DNA from: Asterias amurensis
Taxonomy: Eukaryota > Echinodermata > Asteroidea > Forcipulatida > Asteriidae
NCBI RefSeq assembly: GCF_032118995.1
Contig: NC_092660.1
Span: forward strand, 18,710,501 to 18,774,500
DNA length: 64,000 nucleotides
Direction: 5' to 3'
Of the stretch, positions 53,371 to 64,000 are shown piece by piece (the stretch's first letter is position 1; each line of letters begins with the position of its first letter). The notes below the pieces were generated by a model that saw nothing but the letters and a program-made list of their open reading frames with translations, searched no databases and had not been told where the DNA came from. Made by a program: the position numbers and the translations under genes.

Positions 53371-56300
53371 ATGATGGATTTACATCCCAGCAAGGAGGCG
53401 TTTTACGCTAACCTGACGGGAACAACACCATTTGAAGTGTCCCTCGTTGTGGCCGTAGCTCCTGCATCGGAGTTACTTCGCTGGACATTGGTTCCGGTTC
53501 TGGTGACGCTGTTCGGAAGTGTTGTCAAAAACATATGGTACATTTTGTGTGTTGTTTGTTCTATGTTTGTTTAGATGATTTTCCAATTGAGGGAACTCCG
53601 CAAACTCCCAAGGGGAATATATCAATCTGGCAACAGGCAGTCTCTCTCACAAACATTGGTGTAACCATAGAGCAAGGACAGGTCTCTGTCATGGTTTAAC
53701 AAGAGTTGCACACATCAAGAAATTATGATTCAGTAACTAGGCGACAATACTTATTCTAATCATTGTGAAATCAGCGGTCAGCGTGGTAGGTTTCGAACCC
53801 ACCACCCTGTGATTGCATATCCTGCTGTCTATAAGCACTGGACCACGATGACATATTTTCAGAATGCTTCATAGAGAAATCCTTTTTTATTTTGCTTTTT
53901 TTTTCCTTCAAAATTTTCGTTCAATCATTCAGGTTGGCTTGATTGTTTCTTTTCCTGCCTTTCTTCACCTCTGTGGACCTCGATTTGAATCCCAGACCGG
54001 AGCCTTGCATGTGGATTGGGTTTTCAGTTTCAACCTAAGTTTGTTTCATTTCCCTATTAAGAGTTTTCCTCCCACATTATCTTCTCTATCTACAAAAGGC
54101 CCCTTCAGGCCTACACACATCGATGTATTTGTAGCATGTCGTGGCCTAGCGGTTTATAAGAGCATCTGACTCAAGCTCTGGTATTTCTGATCAGCAGAGT
54201 GTCACGGGTGGACTAATATCCAATTTGTGACACCTGTGTTCTTAAGCAAGCATTCGACCATGATGCTTCATCCTTTGGATTGGACATGAAGCATTTGGTC
54301 CTGTGTGTTGTGCAACACACGTCAGAGAACCGTGGCATTTATCAAAAAGAGAAGGGGTTTGCTCTGGTGTTTCAGGTTTGATTGGAAGCCTATTGCGTCA
54401 CTGCACCTTGTAAACCAGTACAAGGTACTATGTGAAAGTGAGTAGGTTTCAGGGCGGTATGCTTCGTTTTTGAAAGGGCAAGGGCACCAAGGCATTTTCT
54501 TCTAAGTAAAGGGCACCCTATGATGAAATTGTAAATTTCTACTGTAGCATTTCAAGGGCACCAAAGCAATTACCAGGGGACACGGAGACAATCGTCTTTG
54601 TTGCCTCCGTGAAGTATCAGGCCTGAGGTCTCATAACTCTAGTCCAACATACCTTGCAGGAAAATACTGAATGTGCACTTGCAATAAACTGTATATTAAG
54701 CGCCTTATAAATGTTGTGTTTTATTATTATTGGTAAAATTAAGTGTTATTTATTTATTTTTTTTACCACTACTGCGCTCCTGCTCTTTCCATTTCTCAAA
54801 CAGGTTTGCTTTTGTCTTGGATTACATCACCCTGGTCCTGCCCCTTCTCTTTGCCTTCACGGTCTTGAGTGATCACCTACAACACTTCATCGTGGTGCTG
54901 CTAGCCACCTCAGCAACACTCCTCCTAGTCGCCTATGTCCACCAACCAACCAAACCCAATCGGGTTAAGAAACCTTCCAAGGCTAACCCAGCTGCCCCTA
55001 GACCCCTATGGGAGCTCCCGATGGGTTCGGGGAGACCCCATTTCATGACGATGTTCAGGGTGCACGGGATGGTAGCCTCCGTTATTGCTATTCTTGCGGT
55101 CGATTTCCAGATCTTCCCTCGTCGCTTCACCAAGACGGAGACCTATGGTAGTGGGCTGATGGATGTTGCCGTTGGATCGTTTATGTTCATGAACGCACTT
55201 GTTTCCAAGGAGGCTCGTGGCAAACATCAAGGTATTTTCAGGTAATGAGAGCAGCGCAGGCTTAGCTCAGGGTTTGCCCAAAGCCCGGTTCACACATCCT
55301 GCCAGGCTGCTTCCTGTAAATTACAATTTTTTTTGTCATAAATTCGCAAACAATAAATTGCATCAGTTGAAATGTGCTGAACTCCTGTGAAACATTGGCT
55401 GTGAAAACAATCTTGTGACGTCAAAATTTGTAAGACCGATCCAATGTAAGACCGATCCTAGGATTGATTTCACAAAACCTGTCTTAAGCAGGATGCGTCC
55501 CTACTATTCTAAGAAGCCACTATTATATTCTTATTATTATAGTTCCGGTATCGCTGGAGCCAGCAAGCTCCTTAGTGAGGTATTCTCGTCGACTGTTCCT
55601 GTGTTTGTTCTCGGTGTGATTCGTCTCATCTCTGTAAAGAATACTGGCTACCATGAACATGTGTCTGAGTACGGGGTACACTGGAACTTCTTCTTCACCC
55701 TGGCCGTTGTAATCGTAAGTAGCTTCGGAAAGTCTAGCTGCTGTTTAAATCGTGCCAGAATTGAATCTTTTAAAAGATTTTCTGATATAAACAATCACCC
55801 TTCTTTTAGGGAAATTCTCAAAAGTCGGGCATAGGCGTAGGCATACGTGCGCAGTGTACAATGTTCTGCTGGACCGAGACATTGTGCAAGATAACGAGAT
55901 TGTTCCTTTCGGGTTGATACTTTGAAAGTTCCAATAGAATGTCCCAGCATGGCAATGGACTGGTCTTTGTATGACCGCTGCAGTACTCATCAGTATCCAA
56001 TTAGAATGTTCCTAAAATGCTTTCCAGTGGGCTTCCATGTGGGCTTCTGAAAAGTGTGCTACCTGTTACTTCCTTTCAAGATATGACTAAAACAAAATTA
56101 AAGTGTTAACAATCTTTGAGTGCGTGAGTGTAGTTTCACTTAACTGGTTGCAATCACTACCATTAATCAGAAAAAAGATTCCTTGATGACGATACATGTT
56201 TCAAATTGAGGCTACTAAAACTTCCTGTGGGCAAGTAAAAAATGCACAGTTTAATAGCCTGCTTGGCTACTTGCCAAAAAGCTTAAGGCCTTCTTTCTTA

Positions 56301-59262
56301 TAACAACACTGGCATCTCCGATCCACTGTTTCTTCATTATTAACCCCTTTAGATGTCGTCATCAGTGTGCTTGCTCATCATCCCACCCAGTATGAGTGGC
56401 CTTCTCTCATTGGCTATTGCACTAGGCTACCAGCATCTCCTGTCCAATCACGACCTTGGAGAGTTTGTACTTGAAGGCAGTGATGGGTTTGGGAGTAGGG
56501 AAGGCCTGCTGAATGCTAACCGTGAAGGTTTAGTGTCGTGCGTCGGGTACGTTGCAATCTACTTCGCTGGAGTCTGGGCGGGAAGGTTTCTTTTGAAACA
56601 AAGGTACGAGACTTCCTCATTTAAAAAAAAAATTATGATGTTCTACTTCCCTGGTTTGTGGAAATTAAGTAGGATTTGAAACTAGTAACATGTACATAAG
56701 TAGGATTTGAAACTTTGCACGGAGACAATCTTGTGGCAGTGTCATGGCCGAGCGGTTAAGAGCACCGGATTAGTGAACCGTTTTATATAGCGCAAAATTA
56801 CAGGAAGTCACAAGGCGCTTATGAATTCCACTCACTCACTCACTCAGTCGACCCATGTTGTTGCGTTGCATGTTTGAGTCGGACTTGATGATGATGCGCC
56901 ACGCTACTCTATCCTGCATACATCTGATAATTAAAGCTCTTCCTTGTTATTATAATTCCAGAGGCTGCATTTTCAAGTCCCTTTCTAGTAAATTGTCTTT
57001 GTTTACCCCAAAGACGATTTAGAGATACCGTTAGTTTCCTCTGTGGTTCCTTGCCTGATGTTTGTAGAATGTCTGGTTGTATTTCAGAACTCTCTTCTTT
57101 GATTGGTGGATAGCTTTTCTGCTCTTAAACGTGGTCAACGTTCTCTTGTGGGTTCTGGTAGCAGTATCGTCAACCTACATCCAACCTATCTGCAGGAGAA
57201 CAGCGAATCTATCCTATATCATCTGGACAGTAAGTCTTAATATATCTGGGGCCAATTAATGGCTCTGCTTCTCACTTGGTGTACCTGATCTAACGCATAA
57301 AATAACAAATTTGTCAACATTTTAACTCGATTGGTCGTTGAAGTTGCGAGATAATAATGGAAGAAAAAACACCCGTCACACGAAGTTGTGTGCTTTCAGA
57401 TGCTTGATTTCGAGACCTCAAATTCTAAATCTGAAGTCTCGAAATCAAATTCGTGGAAAATTACTTTTTTCTTGAAAATTACGTTACTTCAGTGGGAGTC
57501 GTTTCTCACAGTGTATTATACTATAAACAGCTCCCCATTACTCGTTACCAAGTAAGGTTTTATGCTAACAATTATTTTGAGTAATTACCAATGGTGTTCA
57601 CTGCCTTTAAACAGACGTCTTTAAAACATAATAGTTTAACCCTTTAAGCCCCAAAGAAGGGGTTCGCCTGGTGTTCTTAGTTTGATTGGCTGCACCTTGC
57701 GCCACTGCACCTTATAAACCATTACACGCTGCTATGTAAAAGTAGTAGGGGTCGATTTCACAAAGATTTAGGACTAGTGCTAGGAGATGTACAAATTGCA
57801 TGGATAGTCCTAAAGTAGGACAAGTAACTGGTCCTAACTCGAGATAAGACTGGTCCTAACTCTTTGTGAATCCACCCTAGGTTTCGTAATTCAAACATAG
57901 CCCCACATACCTTGCAGGAAAACATTCAAGCGCCTTGAGCGTCACAGAGTGCTGATATAAGCACTATATAAGAAGCCACTTTTATTGTTATTACTTTTAT
58001 TGATCCGGGCTAAAAGGGTTAACTGAAATGTAGTTTCCTGTGTCTTTTTTTTTTAATAGTTATCATATTGTATTCAACTACTGACATCCTACATGTTGGT
58101 TGACATCATCATTACGCTGGGTAAAGAGTACATCTGGAGGTCGCCATACAAGCTGTCAAAAGAAAAAGGTATTTTTTGCTGCCACGTAGAAAAATTCAAA
58201 AACCACGACCCAATTTCATAGAGCTGCTAAAACAGGACTCAGGAAAGTACTGAGTGTACAGTGCTTGCACACATCGGTGTAACATCGGTGCATGGGTAAA
58301 AAAATAAAAAAATTCAAATATTAATAGAAAACAATTGATTTTTGGGGTTGAACAAAGAATTGACTAGAGTGGGATTCGAACCAACGACCTCCGGATTAAC
58401 GTGCCGGCGCTCTACCAACTGAGCTATCTAGCCCGATATTGGCGGTGTCCCTATTTTGTCAATGTCTTTGTTCGGGGGTGCCGAAAAACTGCTGAAAAAT
58501 TTTCTGCTATGCAGGATAGTGCCCTCTCATGGGATACCATAGACAAATTTACTAAGTGGGATTTGAACCATGGACCAACTTATCTAGCTCTATGTTGGCC
58601 GTCTCCCTATCTTGTCAATATCTGTGTTCGGGGTGCCAGTCAGAAACCATGCAACTGTTAACAAACAAAGATATAAACAAAAAAGGGTGATGGCCAACAT
58701 AGGCTTAGATAGCTCAGTTGGTAGAGCGCGGCAAATTAATCCAAGGGCAATGGTTCAAATTTGTTCTGGTAAATTTGTCCTTGTTCAACCCAAAATCATG
58801 AAAAATTTACCCAGTCAGTTTCCCTTGTGGTTTATTATTTCTGGCCTGGAATTACATGCAGACCTCGGTTGCCCCTGGTTTTGGCCTTGGTGCCCCTTCA
58901 AAAGTTTCCCATTGACTTTAAGATTTTCTAATGGAAGTGCCCATTGCAAAATTCTAAGCCTGTTATTAGATTTCTCAATAGTGTTTAGAATTGTTTTTGT
59001 AATAGTGGTTTTTTTTTGCTTTTTCTCTTCAGCGTCTAAACACCCATTAGTTCCGGACTCCATCCTTGTTTCTTCCTTCAGTCCCAACCTCCTTCTCATC
59101 TTTCTCTTTTGCAACCTCCTGACGGGAGCAGTCAACATGTCCATCGACACCGTCCAGCAGTCCGCAGTAACCAGCATGATCATCCTCATAGCGTATTCAC
59201 TCATCCTATGCTTCATAGCACTAGGGATCCACTTCCATGGTGAAAAGCTCAAGTTTAGATGA
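53371..59262 (+). CDS. PIGW: GPI-anchor inositol acyltransferase PIGW/GWT1, 7 exons, 502 aa
   Basis: Multi-pass ER membrane enzyme that acylates the inositol ring of glucosaminyl-PI during GPI-anchor synthesis. Exons: 53371-53537, 54804-55241, 55543-55714, 56353-56603, 57088-57229, 58060-58168, 59033-59262. Phases agree and give 503 codons (human 504 aa). Family signatures: the N-terminal [74 protein letters not shown] and a C-terminal [13 protein letters not shown]. The chain is dominated by hydrophobic helices, about 12 by eye. Two ATGs open the frame (MMDL); the first is taken. Introns 1 and 6 hold SINEs, and intron 5 a T1 element and an S2 SINE carrying a nested insertion. No closer paralog is expected, and I am confident of the assignment. 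Confidence 0.95.
53772..54110. repeat. tRNA-like pseudogene head followed by an S4 SINE
   Basis: 53772-53853 holds a minus-strand tRNA-like stretch with GGTGGGTTCGAAACCTACC. 53940-54110 holds GATTTGAATCCCAGACCG and GTGGATTGGGTTTTCAGTTT, as in S4. Confidence 0.5.
54129..54735 (+). repeat. S2 SINE interrupted by a G1 repeat
   Basis: The head GTCGTGGCCTAGCGGTTTA is followed by S2 body up to GTGAGTAGGTTTC. A reverse G1 copy (about 54450-54612) intervenes, then S2 resumes with AACATACCTTGCAGGAAAAT. Confidence 0.75.
56735..56830 (+). repeat. S1 SINE head and tail, interior deleted
   Basis: GTGTCATGGCCGAGCGGTTA AGAGCACCGG is joined directly to ATATAGCGC. PIGW intron 4. Confidence 0.6.
57270..57610. 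repeat. T1 element, left end lost
   Basis: TCTCACTTGGTGTACCTGAT to TGGTGTTCACTGCCTTTAA, with the TTTCGAGACCTCAAATTC core. PIGW intron 5. Confidence 0.75.
57655..57990 (+). repeat. S2 SINE interrupted by a TTTCACAAA foldback repeat
   Basis: S2 body up to AAAAGTAGTAGG, then the foldback 57742-57890 (GGTCGATTTCACAAAGATTT to CTCTTTGTGAATCCACCC), then TAGG and S2 again to the AGCGTCACAGAG end. TAGG flanks both sides of the insert. Confidence 0.75.
58330..58850. repeat. Cluster of S3 SINE units in both orientations
   Basis: Minus-strand head at about 58358-58438 with a fully conserved GGATTCGAACCAACGACC. A second, degenerate minus head at 58555-58620 and a plus-strand head at 58708-58790 (TTAGATAGCTCAGTTGGTAG). 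Confidence 0.75.
58857..58960 (+). repeat. G1-like dispersed repeat
   Basis: GGTTTTGGCCTTGGTGCCCC and TTGACTTTAAGATTTTCTAA resemble 14877-15070. Confidence 0.45.
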
Positions 59263-59996
59263 TAATGAGCCAGAACGACTATTGCGACTAGTGTCAGGGT
59301 TGCAACAACTGATTGCTTAGTTGAGTCGCAACTACCATTTTTCAACTACAGGTACTCGGTTAATGGTGCCGCCCTGACTACAACAGAAATAGTCGTGATT
59401 ACTTGTTTGGTGAACCAATTGTGTCGCTAACGATTGTTCACAACAACATATTTTACACATCAGACCTCAGTGACCCAATCCTTTGATCCTTTCAGTGTCA
59501 ACTATACTATTGCGTCTGCAGCAATTATTATGCCGCAATGTATCTTGGGAATTAAAAAGAAGTCACGACTAGTGTCGAAGTTGGGAATATTTGAGGAGCG
59601 ATTAGTTGAGTAGTAAAATTCACTAGTCACCCAGGCCGAGATGATAAATCAAGAAAGTTGTTCTTAGCGACTGGGTTCAGTAGCCAGGCACATTGGTATT
59701 GTGTTTTTGGAAGCCTTCTGGGTGTTCTCAAAAATCAGTGGTTCTTGTGTACCTGGAGAAAAGTGTTTCAAACAGAAACAGCCACTGTTCTTCTCGATCA
59801 AGCTGGGCTGAGCTCGTTGCCGTCTTGTAGTAGCTATTACCTTCCAATTAAGTGCTCTTTTCCTAGATGAGCAGAAAATGTTTTTATGAGCTGGTCTAAG
59901 CTATTTTTGTTAGTCTTGACTTTGTGTACTTAAATATCTGATTAGCATCAAAAGGTTAAGTAATTAATTTCATCTGCAGACTAATAGAGGTGCCTA

Positions 59997-60295
59997 TTAA
60001 AGGCACTGGACACTATTGGTAATTACTCAAAATAATTAGTAGCATTAAACCGTACTTGGTAAGGAGTAATGGGGAGCTGTTGATAGTATAAAACATTGTG
60101 AGAAACGGCTTCCTCTGAAGTACAGTAGTAGTTGAGAAAGAAGTAATTTTTCCACGAATTTGATTTAGAGACCTCAGAATTAGATTTTGAGGTCTCGAAA
60201 TCAAACATCTGAAAGCACACAATTTTGTGTGATAAGGGTGTTTTTTCTTTCATTATTATCTCACATCTTCGACGACCAATTGAGCTCAAATTATC
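59997..60295. repeat. T1 element, right end lost
   Basis: TTAAAGGCACTGGACACTAT left end, GAGACCTCAGAATTAGATTT core. Confidence 0.8.
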
Positions 60296-60489
60296 CATGG
60301 TGTTAATTTTATCTCTCTTGTGTATCTATTATGTGACAACGCCTATGGTGTCAATTTCAACACTCCAGTTTTTGCAGTACATCTCCGTTGAGTTCAGCCC
60401 TGTTTTAGCAGCAGTTCCATAGACATGTCTAAAATTTACTGCTTAACAATGTACTAAACGTGTGTGTGTTTTGAATTTGCAATTACTAC

Positions 60490-60872
60490 TTAAAGGCAGT
60501 GGACACTATTGGTAATTACTAAAAATAATTATTAGCATAAAACCTTTCTTGGTGACGAGTAATGGGTAGAGGTTGATGGTATAAAACATTGTGAGAAACG
60601 GCTCGGAAGTGCCATAGTTTTCGAGAAAGAAGTAATTTTCCACGAATTTGATTTCGAGACCTCAGATTTAGAACTTGAGGTCTCGAAATCAACCATCTAA
60701 ACGCACACAACTTCGTGTGACAAGGGTGTGTTTTTCTTTCATTATTATCTCGCAAGTTCGATGACCGATTGAGCTCAAATTTTCACAGGTTAGTTATTTT
60801 ATGCATATGTTGACATACACCAAGTGAGAAGACTGGTTTTTGACAATTACCAATAGTGTCCAGTGCCTTTAA
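60490..60872. mobile_element. Complete T1 element (383 bp)
   Basis: TTAA at 60490-60493 and 60869-60872, ends AGGCAGTGGACACTATTGG and CCAATAGTGTCCAGTGCCT. GAGACCTCA core. Confidence 0.88.
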
Positions 60873-61159
60873 GTTGTATAGAATATAAAACCGTACAGAA
60901 ATGAACAGTTAATTTTTGGTTGTCAAAAAGCATCAAGTACTTGATTAAGAATAATAAAGAATTGGAACATTTAAACATTTAGTGTATTATTGTGTTGTCA
61001 TACATAAACAAGAAAAAAGGTCCAAATTAATATTGAAACGGAGAAGCAGTATTAGTAAAACATTGGGTTAATTTACGAAAATGCTTTTCAAAAAGAGTAT
61101 ACGTGTATATTTTATTACACATCCAACAGCACAAACAACATGATACATGTAGCTGAAAA

Positions 61160-61325
61160 CGCGAAGAAATGTATAGTTTTAGATGTTGAAGGAAAACCCC
61201 AATGTGGGAAATCCGCTCGATCGGATAGGGACTGAAACCAAATCCACACGCAGGCCCTATGGTTCTGAGGTGGGATTCGAACCGGGGTCCACTGAGGTTA
61301 AAAGGCACTGGGAAACAAACGCACG
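61160..61325 (-). repeat. tRNA-derived SINE family S4
   Basis: Minus strand: CCCCGGTTCGAATCCCACCT, GCGTGTGGATTTGGTTTCAG, CCTATCCGATCGAGCGG, TTTTCCTTCAACATCTAAAA. Confidence 0.6.
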
Positions 61326-62538
61326 GACTGAGCTAGCCTCGATTTATCATGGGTTAATCTAAACCCAAGGTTTCCATCCGAGTTTTCAATGTTATGGAAA
61401 AAAAATGCGATTTTTGGTCATGATCCTATACAAACAATAAAAAGCAGTTCACAAAATTCGTTAACTCGTTTGCCCTCAAACATCACATTACGCACCTCCA
61501 TGGTTTGCACATCTGGTGAAGCGGGCAGGCGACTTGCAGACCAGAGTTTTCAATCTTTGGGACAAAAAAAAATGGACGATTTACATGATCGTTAACAATT
61601 AAAGGCACTTTACAAAATGCGTATAGGGCCTAGGTGTGCGCCTCGGGTGTGGCGCAGGTAGGCGACTTCCAGGTCGTTACGTAGCATGTCTATAAAACGT
61701 GTACCTTCCCTTTAAAGTTAACGGTGTGAAATGTTTAACGCGAAACCCGGTTCAAAACCGGTTCAATTACCAGTTCAACCTCGTTCAATCCAGTTCAAGC
61801 CCGTTCAGTGAATGAAACTTGAGGAAGTCAGTGTTTAAATTTTAAGGTTTGTTCATACTCTGAGAATGACCCGACAAAATAATTGTGTATTATTACTTGT
61901 ATCCAAAGTCCTTCTTTGTTTATACATTCAAATGGTGATCGCAGTGAAATAGCAGTAGCCTAATGCCCTTCAGGTTGCATCTCCTGGACTCTGAACTCCC
62001 CCGGAAAGCCCCTTTAAGTCTTTCTTCTTCTGTTTAGGAGACATCGTTTTGCATTTTGTTATTTCTGGATTTTCTGTATTCAATCCTGTTTTTTCTTCTC
62101 TTGACTTTCCAAAGCACTTTGAGACTTTACTGTTGCGCTTTATAACTGTTTGTTATTGTTATTTGAGGTCTAAACACGAGGAAGTTACAAGCGACCAGTT
62201 CCAGGCAATTTCCGAAAAAGTTAATTATTTGACATTTCAGTTATTTTTGTCTGGGGACTTTCTGTTGCCGAAGTGCGCAGTGGTTAGCTCCAATCATGCT
62301 TGAAAAAAAAAATTGCCCTGTGCGATGATGGTCTCATGTCGTTTGCAGTTCCCCTTGATTAGAAATCAATAAAAGTATAGGTCCTATGTCTAAAAGGTTG
62401 AACCTCCAAAGATCGCCAACAGGCGACTTTTGGAAATTCAAAATGTTCATTCATTTGTGAATGCTGCGGCCAGAGAGATGCGGTTGGTAGGCCTAACCGC
62501 TGTCACCTCGCTAAACGTGGATGAAAGTTCCACGTTCT

Positions 62539-62968
62539 TTAAAGGCAGTGGACACTAATGGTAATTACTCAAAATAATTATCAGCAAAAAACCTCACTTG
62601 GTAATGAGTAATGGGGAGGGGGTTGATATAGTATACAACATTGTGAGAAACGGCTCCCTCTCTGAAGTGACGTTCGAGAAAGAAGTAATTTTCCACGAAT
62701 TTGGTTTGGAGACCTGGGGTTTAGAATTTGAGGTCTCGAAATCAAGCATCTATAAAAGCACACACGTCGTGTGACAAGGGTTGTTTTTTCTTTCATAGTT
62801 ATCTTGCAACTCCGACGACCAATCGAGCTCAAATTTTCACAGGTTTGTTATTTTATGCGTTTGTTGAGATACACCAAGTGAGAAGACTGGTCTGTAAAAT
62901 TTACCAATTGTGTCCAGACACCTTTGGTAGTCATCAAAGACCAGTCTTCTCACTTGTGTATCTCAATC
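62539..62968. mobile_element. T1 element with a duplicated end fragment
   Basis: TTAAAGGCAGTGGACACTAA left end; at the right, TTGTGTCCAGACACCTTTGG runs into a second T1 end piece (GTCATCAAAGACCAGTCTTC). Confidence 0.75.
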
Positions 62969-62974
62969 CCCATA

Positions 62975-63658
62975 ATGAGGAGTAGAAGTCGGCAACCAGC
63001 AGTTCGCGCAAGAGCAGTGACAACTCGACTATCTCACCGCGTGGGAACATTAAAGTCACCTGGAAGTGGTATTTTTTCAAAATAAAGCTTTTGTCACTAA
63101 TATGTGTTTTGATGAATTGAATGTGAACAAACAGTTACCTAAGGTTTTAAAAAATTAGTTCTTATGTTATTTTCAAATTTAAGAGTAGACCCCGACCCGA
63201 GAGGGCGCTGTTCGTGACGTCAATCGAGGCAGACTTTGCCTGTAATGCGTAGAGTAAACACAATTGCAAAGTACATGTACGGACCAAGTCGTGAGTTTGT
63301 ACGTTTCAAAAACAATTTTGTTTTGTTTTTTCCTGGCAATGCCGACCAGGTGTATTGCTGCTGAATGCAGAAAAACACTTTTTGAAATGTACCAATACCA
63401 ACTCACGACTTGGACGTACATGTACTTTGCACGTGTGTTTACTATACGCATTGCAGGCAAAGTCTGCCTCGATTGACGTCACAAAAGGGGTAGGCGGAGT
63501 CAGCCCCCCAAACAACTTTATATATTTTTTAAACATATAAATCGTGACAAACAATTACTAAAAAAAATTGTTTTATTGTTCGTAAGCATATACTCTTATG
63601 TTTGAAAGAAAATAAAATCTATTTCCAGGTGACTTTAACGACTTGTCCGCAAGTCTAA
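62975..63658. mobile_element. Short hAT-like palindromic element split by the T4 insertion
   Basis: GGCAACCAGCAGTTCGCGC to CACCGCGTGGGAACA (left part) and CGACTTGTCCGCAAGTCTA (right part) together match the 91-bp element at 2328-2418 in reverse. Confidence 0.75.
63050..63638. mobile_element. T4 foldback TTAA element with a THAP-domain start, Kolobok-like
   Basis: TTAA at 63050-63053 and 63635-63638; ends AGTCACCTGGAAGTGG and CCAGGTGACT. Long inverted arms share GACGTCAATCGAGGCAGACT and AAGTACATGTAC. From 63339 the plus strand encodes MPTRCIAAECRKT, the typical first residues of a THAP zinc finger; the frame then runs into the right arm. THAP plus TTAA is characteristic of Kolobok transposons. 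Confidence 0.75.
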
Positions 63659-64000
63659 GCTCTTCTTGGCCTGTCTTGATCCTGCATGTCCTGATTTTCT
63701 TCTACATAAATTCGTCATCTTTGCTCTGCTGGCCAATCCCTATGACGCAATTTATACCTTTTTGCCAATAGTCAAAGAGCCTTCCACTTTTGTTGCATCT
63801 TCTGGAACGACTTCCCTAGTTCAGATTCAAGCTTTTCAAATTTGTTTGAATCCTGTTTTTGAACTATTGCTTTATATGATTTCATCATTGTTTTATGTTT
63901 TGCGCATGGACGCTCCTGTTGTGTTGTAGGCCTATGCGCTATGATGTCTCGATTGCTGTGTGCACTATAAGCCTGCCAATGTAAATTGGTACAAGTCAAG
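63659..64000. other. Unassigned sequence at the window end
   Basis: Open frames on both strands (about 75-87 codons) have no recognisable domain or splice context. I cannot name any feature here. Confidence 0.4.

Larger units (their letters stand above)
59263..63040. other. Region downstream of PIGW: probable 3' UTR, then repeats
   Basis: I find no supported gene. The first part is likely PIGW 3' UTR; no AATAAA was seen close to the stop, and the first clear one is at 60953-60958. Three T1 elements and an S4 SINE fragment lie here. 61330-62520 has no recognisable structure. Confidence 0.5.

Noticed and set aside
53772-53853. tRNA gene beside PIGW exon 1
   Set aside because: Only a B-box-like T arm is well formed; the D arm and acceptor stem do not pair properly.
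58815-59345. Minus-strand frame of 176 codons
   Set aside because: Antisense of the last PIGW exon and a repeat; the plus strand gives a clear PIGW C-terminus.
63666-63999. Overlapping frames of 75-87 codons at the window end
   Set aside because: No recognisable domain, no consistent splice sites, and the frames occur on both strands.

Overview
The window is a gene-dense, repeat-rich stretch of an animal genome. Six conserved, intron-rich protein genes can be assembled exon by exon with consistent splice phases. The only other content I see is short interspersed repeats. The protein matches (MUTYH, TOE1, NASP, BTF3/BTF3L4, REX1BD, PIGW) and the mix of tRNA-derived SINEs with TTAA-flanked miniature elements suggest a marine deuterostome. 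I think an echinoderm, perhaps a sea star, is most likely. The species call rests on recollection of repeat style, not on a search.

Layout: MUTYH (-, 433-17818), TOE1 (+, 18331-23325), NASP (-, 26180-41083), BTF3 (+, coding 42639-45037), REX1BD (-, 48945 to at least 52556, first exon not found) and PIGW (+, 53371-59262). Orientation alternates strictly. This makes three head-to-head pairs (MUTYH/TOE1, NASP/BTF3, REX1BD/PIGW), each on a short shared promoter, separated by tail-to-tail intergenic regions. MUTYH and TOE1 are also head to head in mammals, and NASP lies nearby on the same human chromosome arm, so part of this order looks ancient. Functionally the first half is nuclear: 8-oxoguanine repair, snRNA 3'-end trimming and histone chaperoning. 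The second half holds the beta subunit of the nascent-polypeptide complex, a small coiled-coil REX1-B protein and the ER enzyme that acylates inositol in GPI-anchor synthesis.

Introns and intergenic DNA are filled with small non-autonomous elements. The main class has TTAA target duplications and ends starting AG (families T1-T5 below). One long foldback member carries the first residues of a THAP domain, which points to the Kolobok superfamily. Other elements show 8-bp duplications (hAT-like). There are at least four tRNA-derived SINE families (S1-S4), a family with CCAATTTCATAGAGCTGC ends (C1), several perfect or near-perfect hairpins, one truncated LINE and three minisatellites. Nested and filled/empty pairs inside the window fix the target sites of several elements directly. 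Two element copies lie where they could alter host RNA: one touches the MUTYH exon 8 splice donor and one supplies the first AATAAA after the TOE1 stop codon.

The last 4.7 kb (59263-64000) holds no recognisable gene, only repeats and unassigned DNA. I saw no rRNA gene, functional tRNA, CRISPR array or retroviral element.
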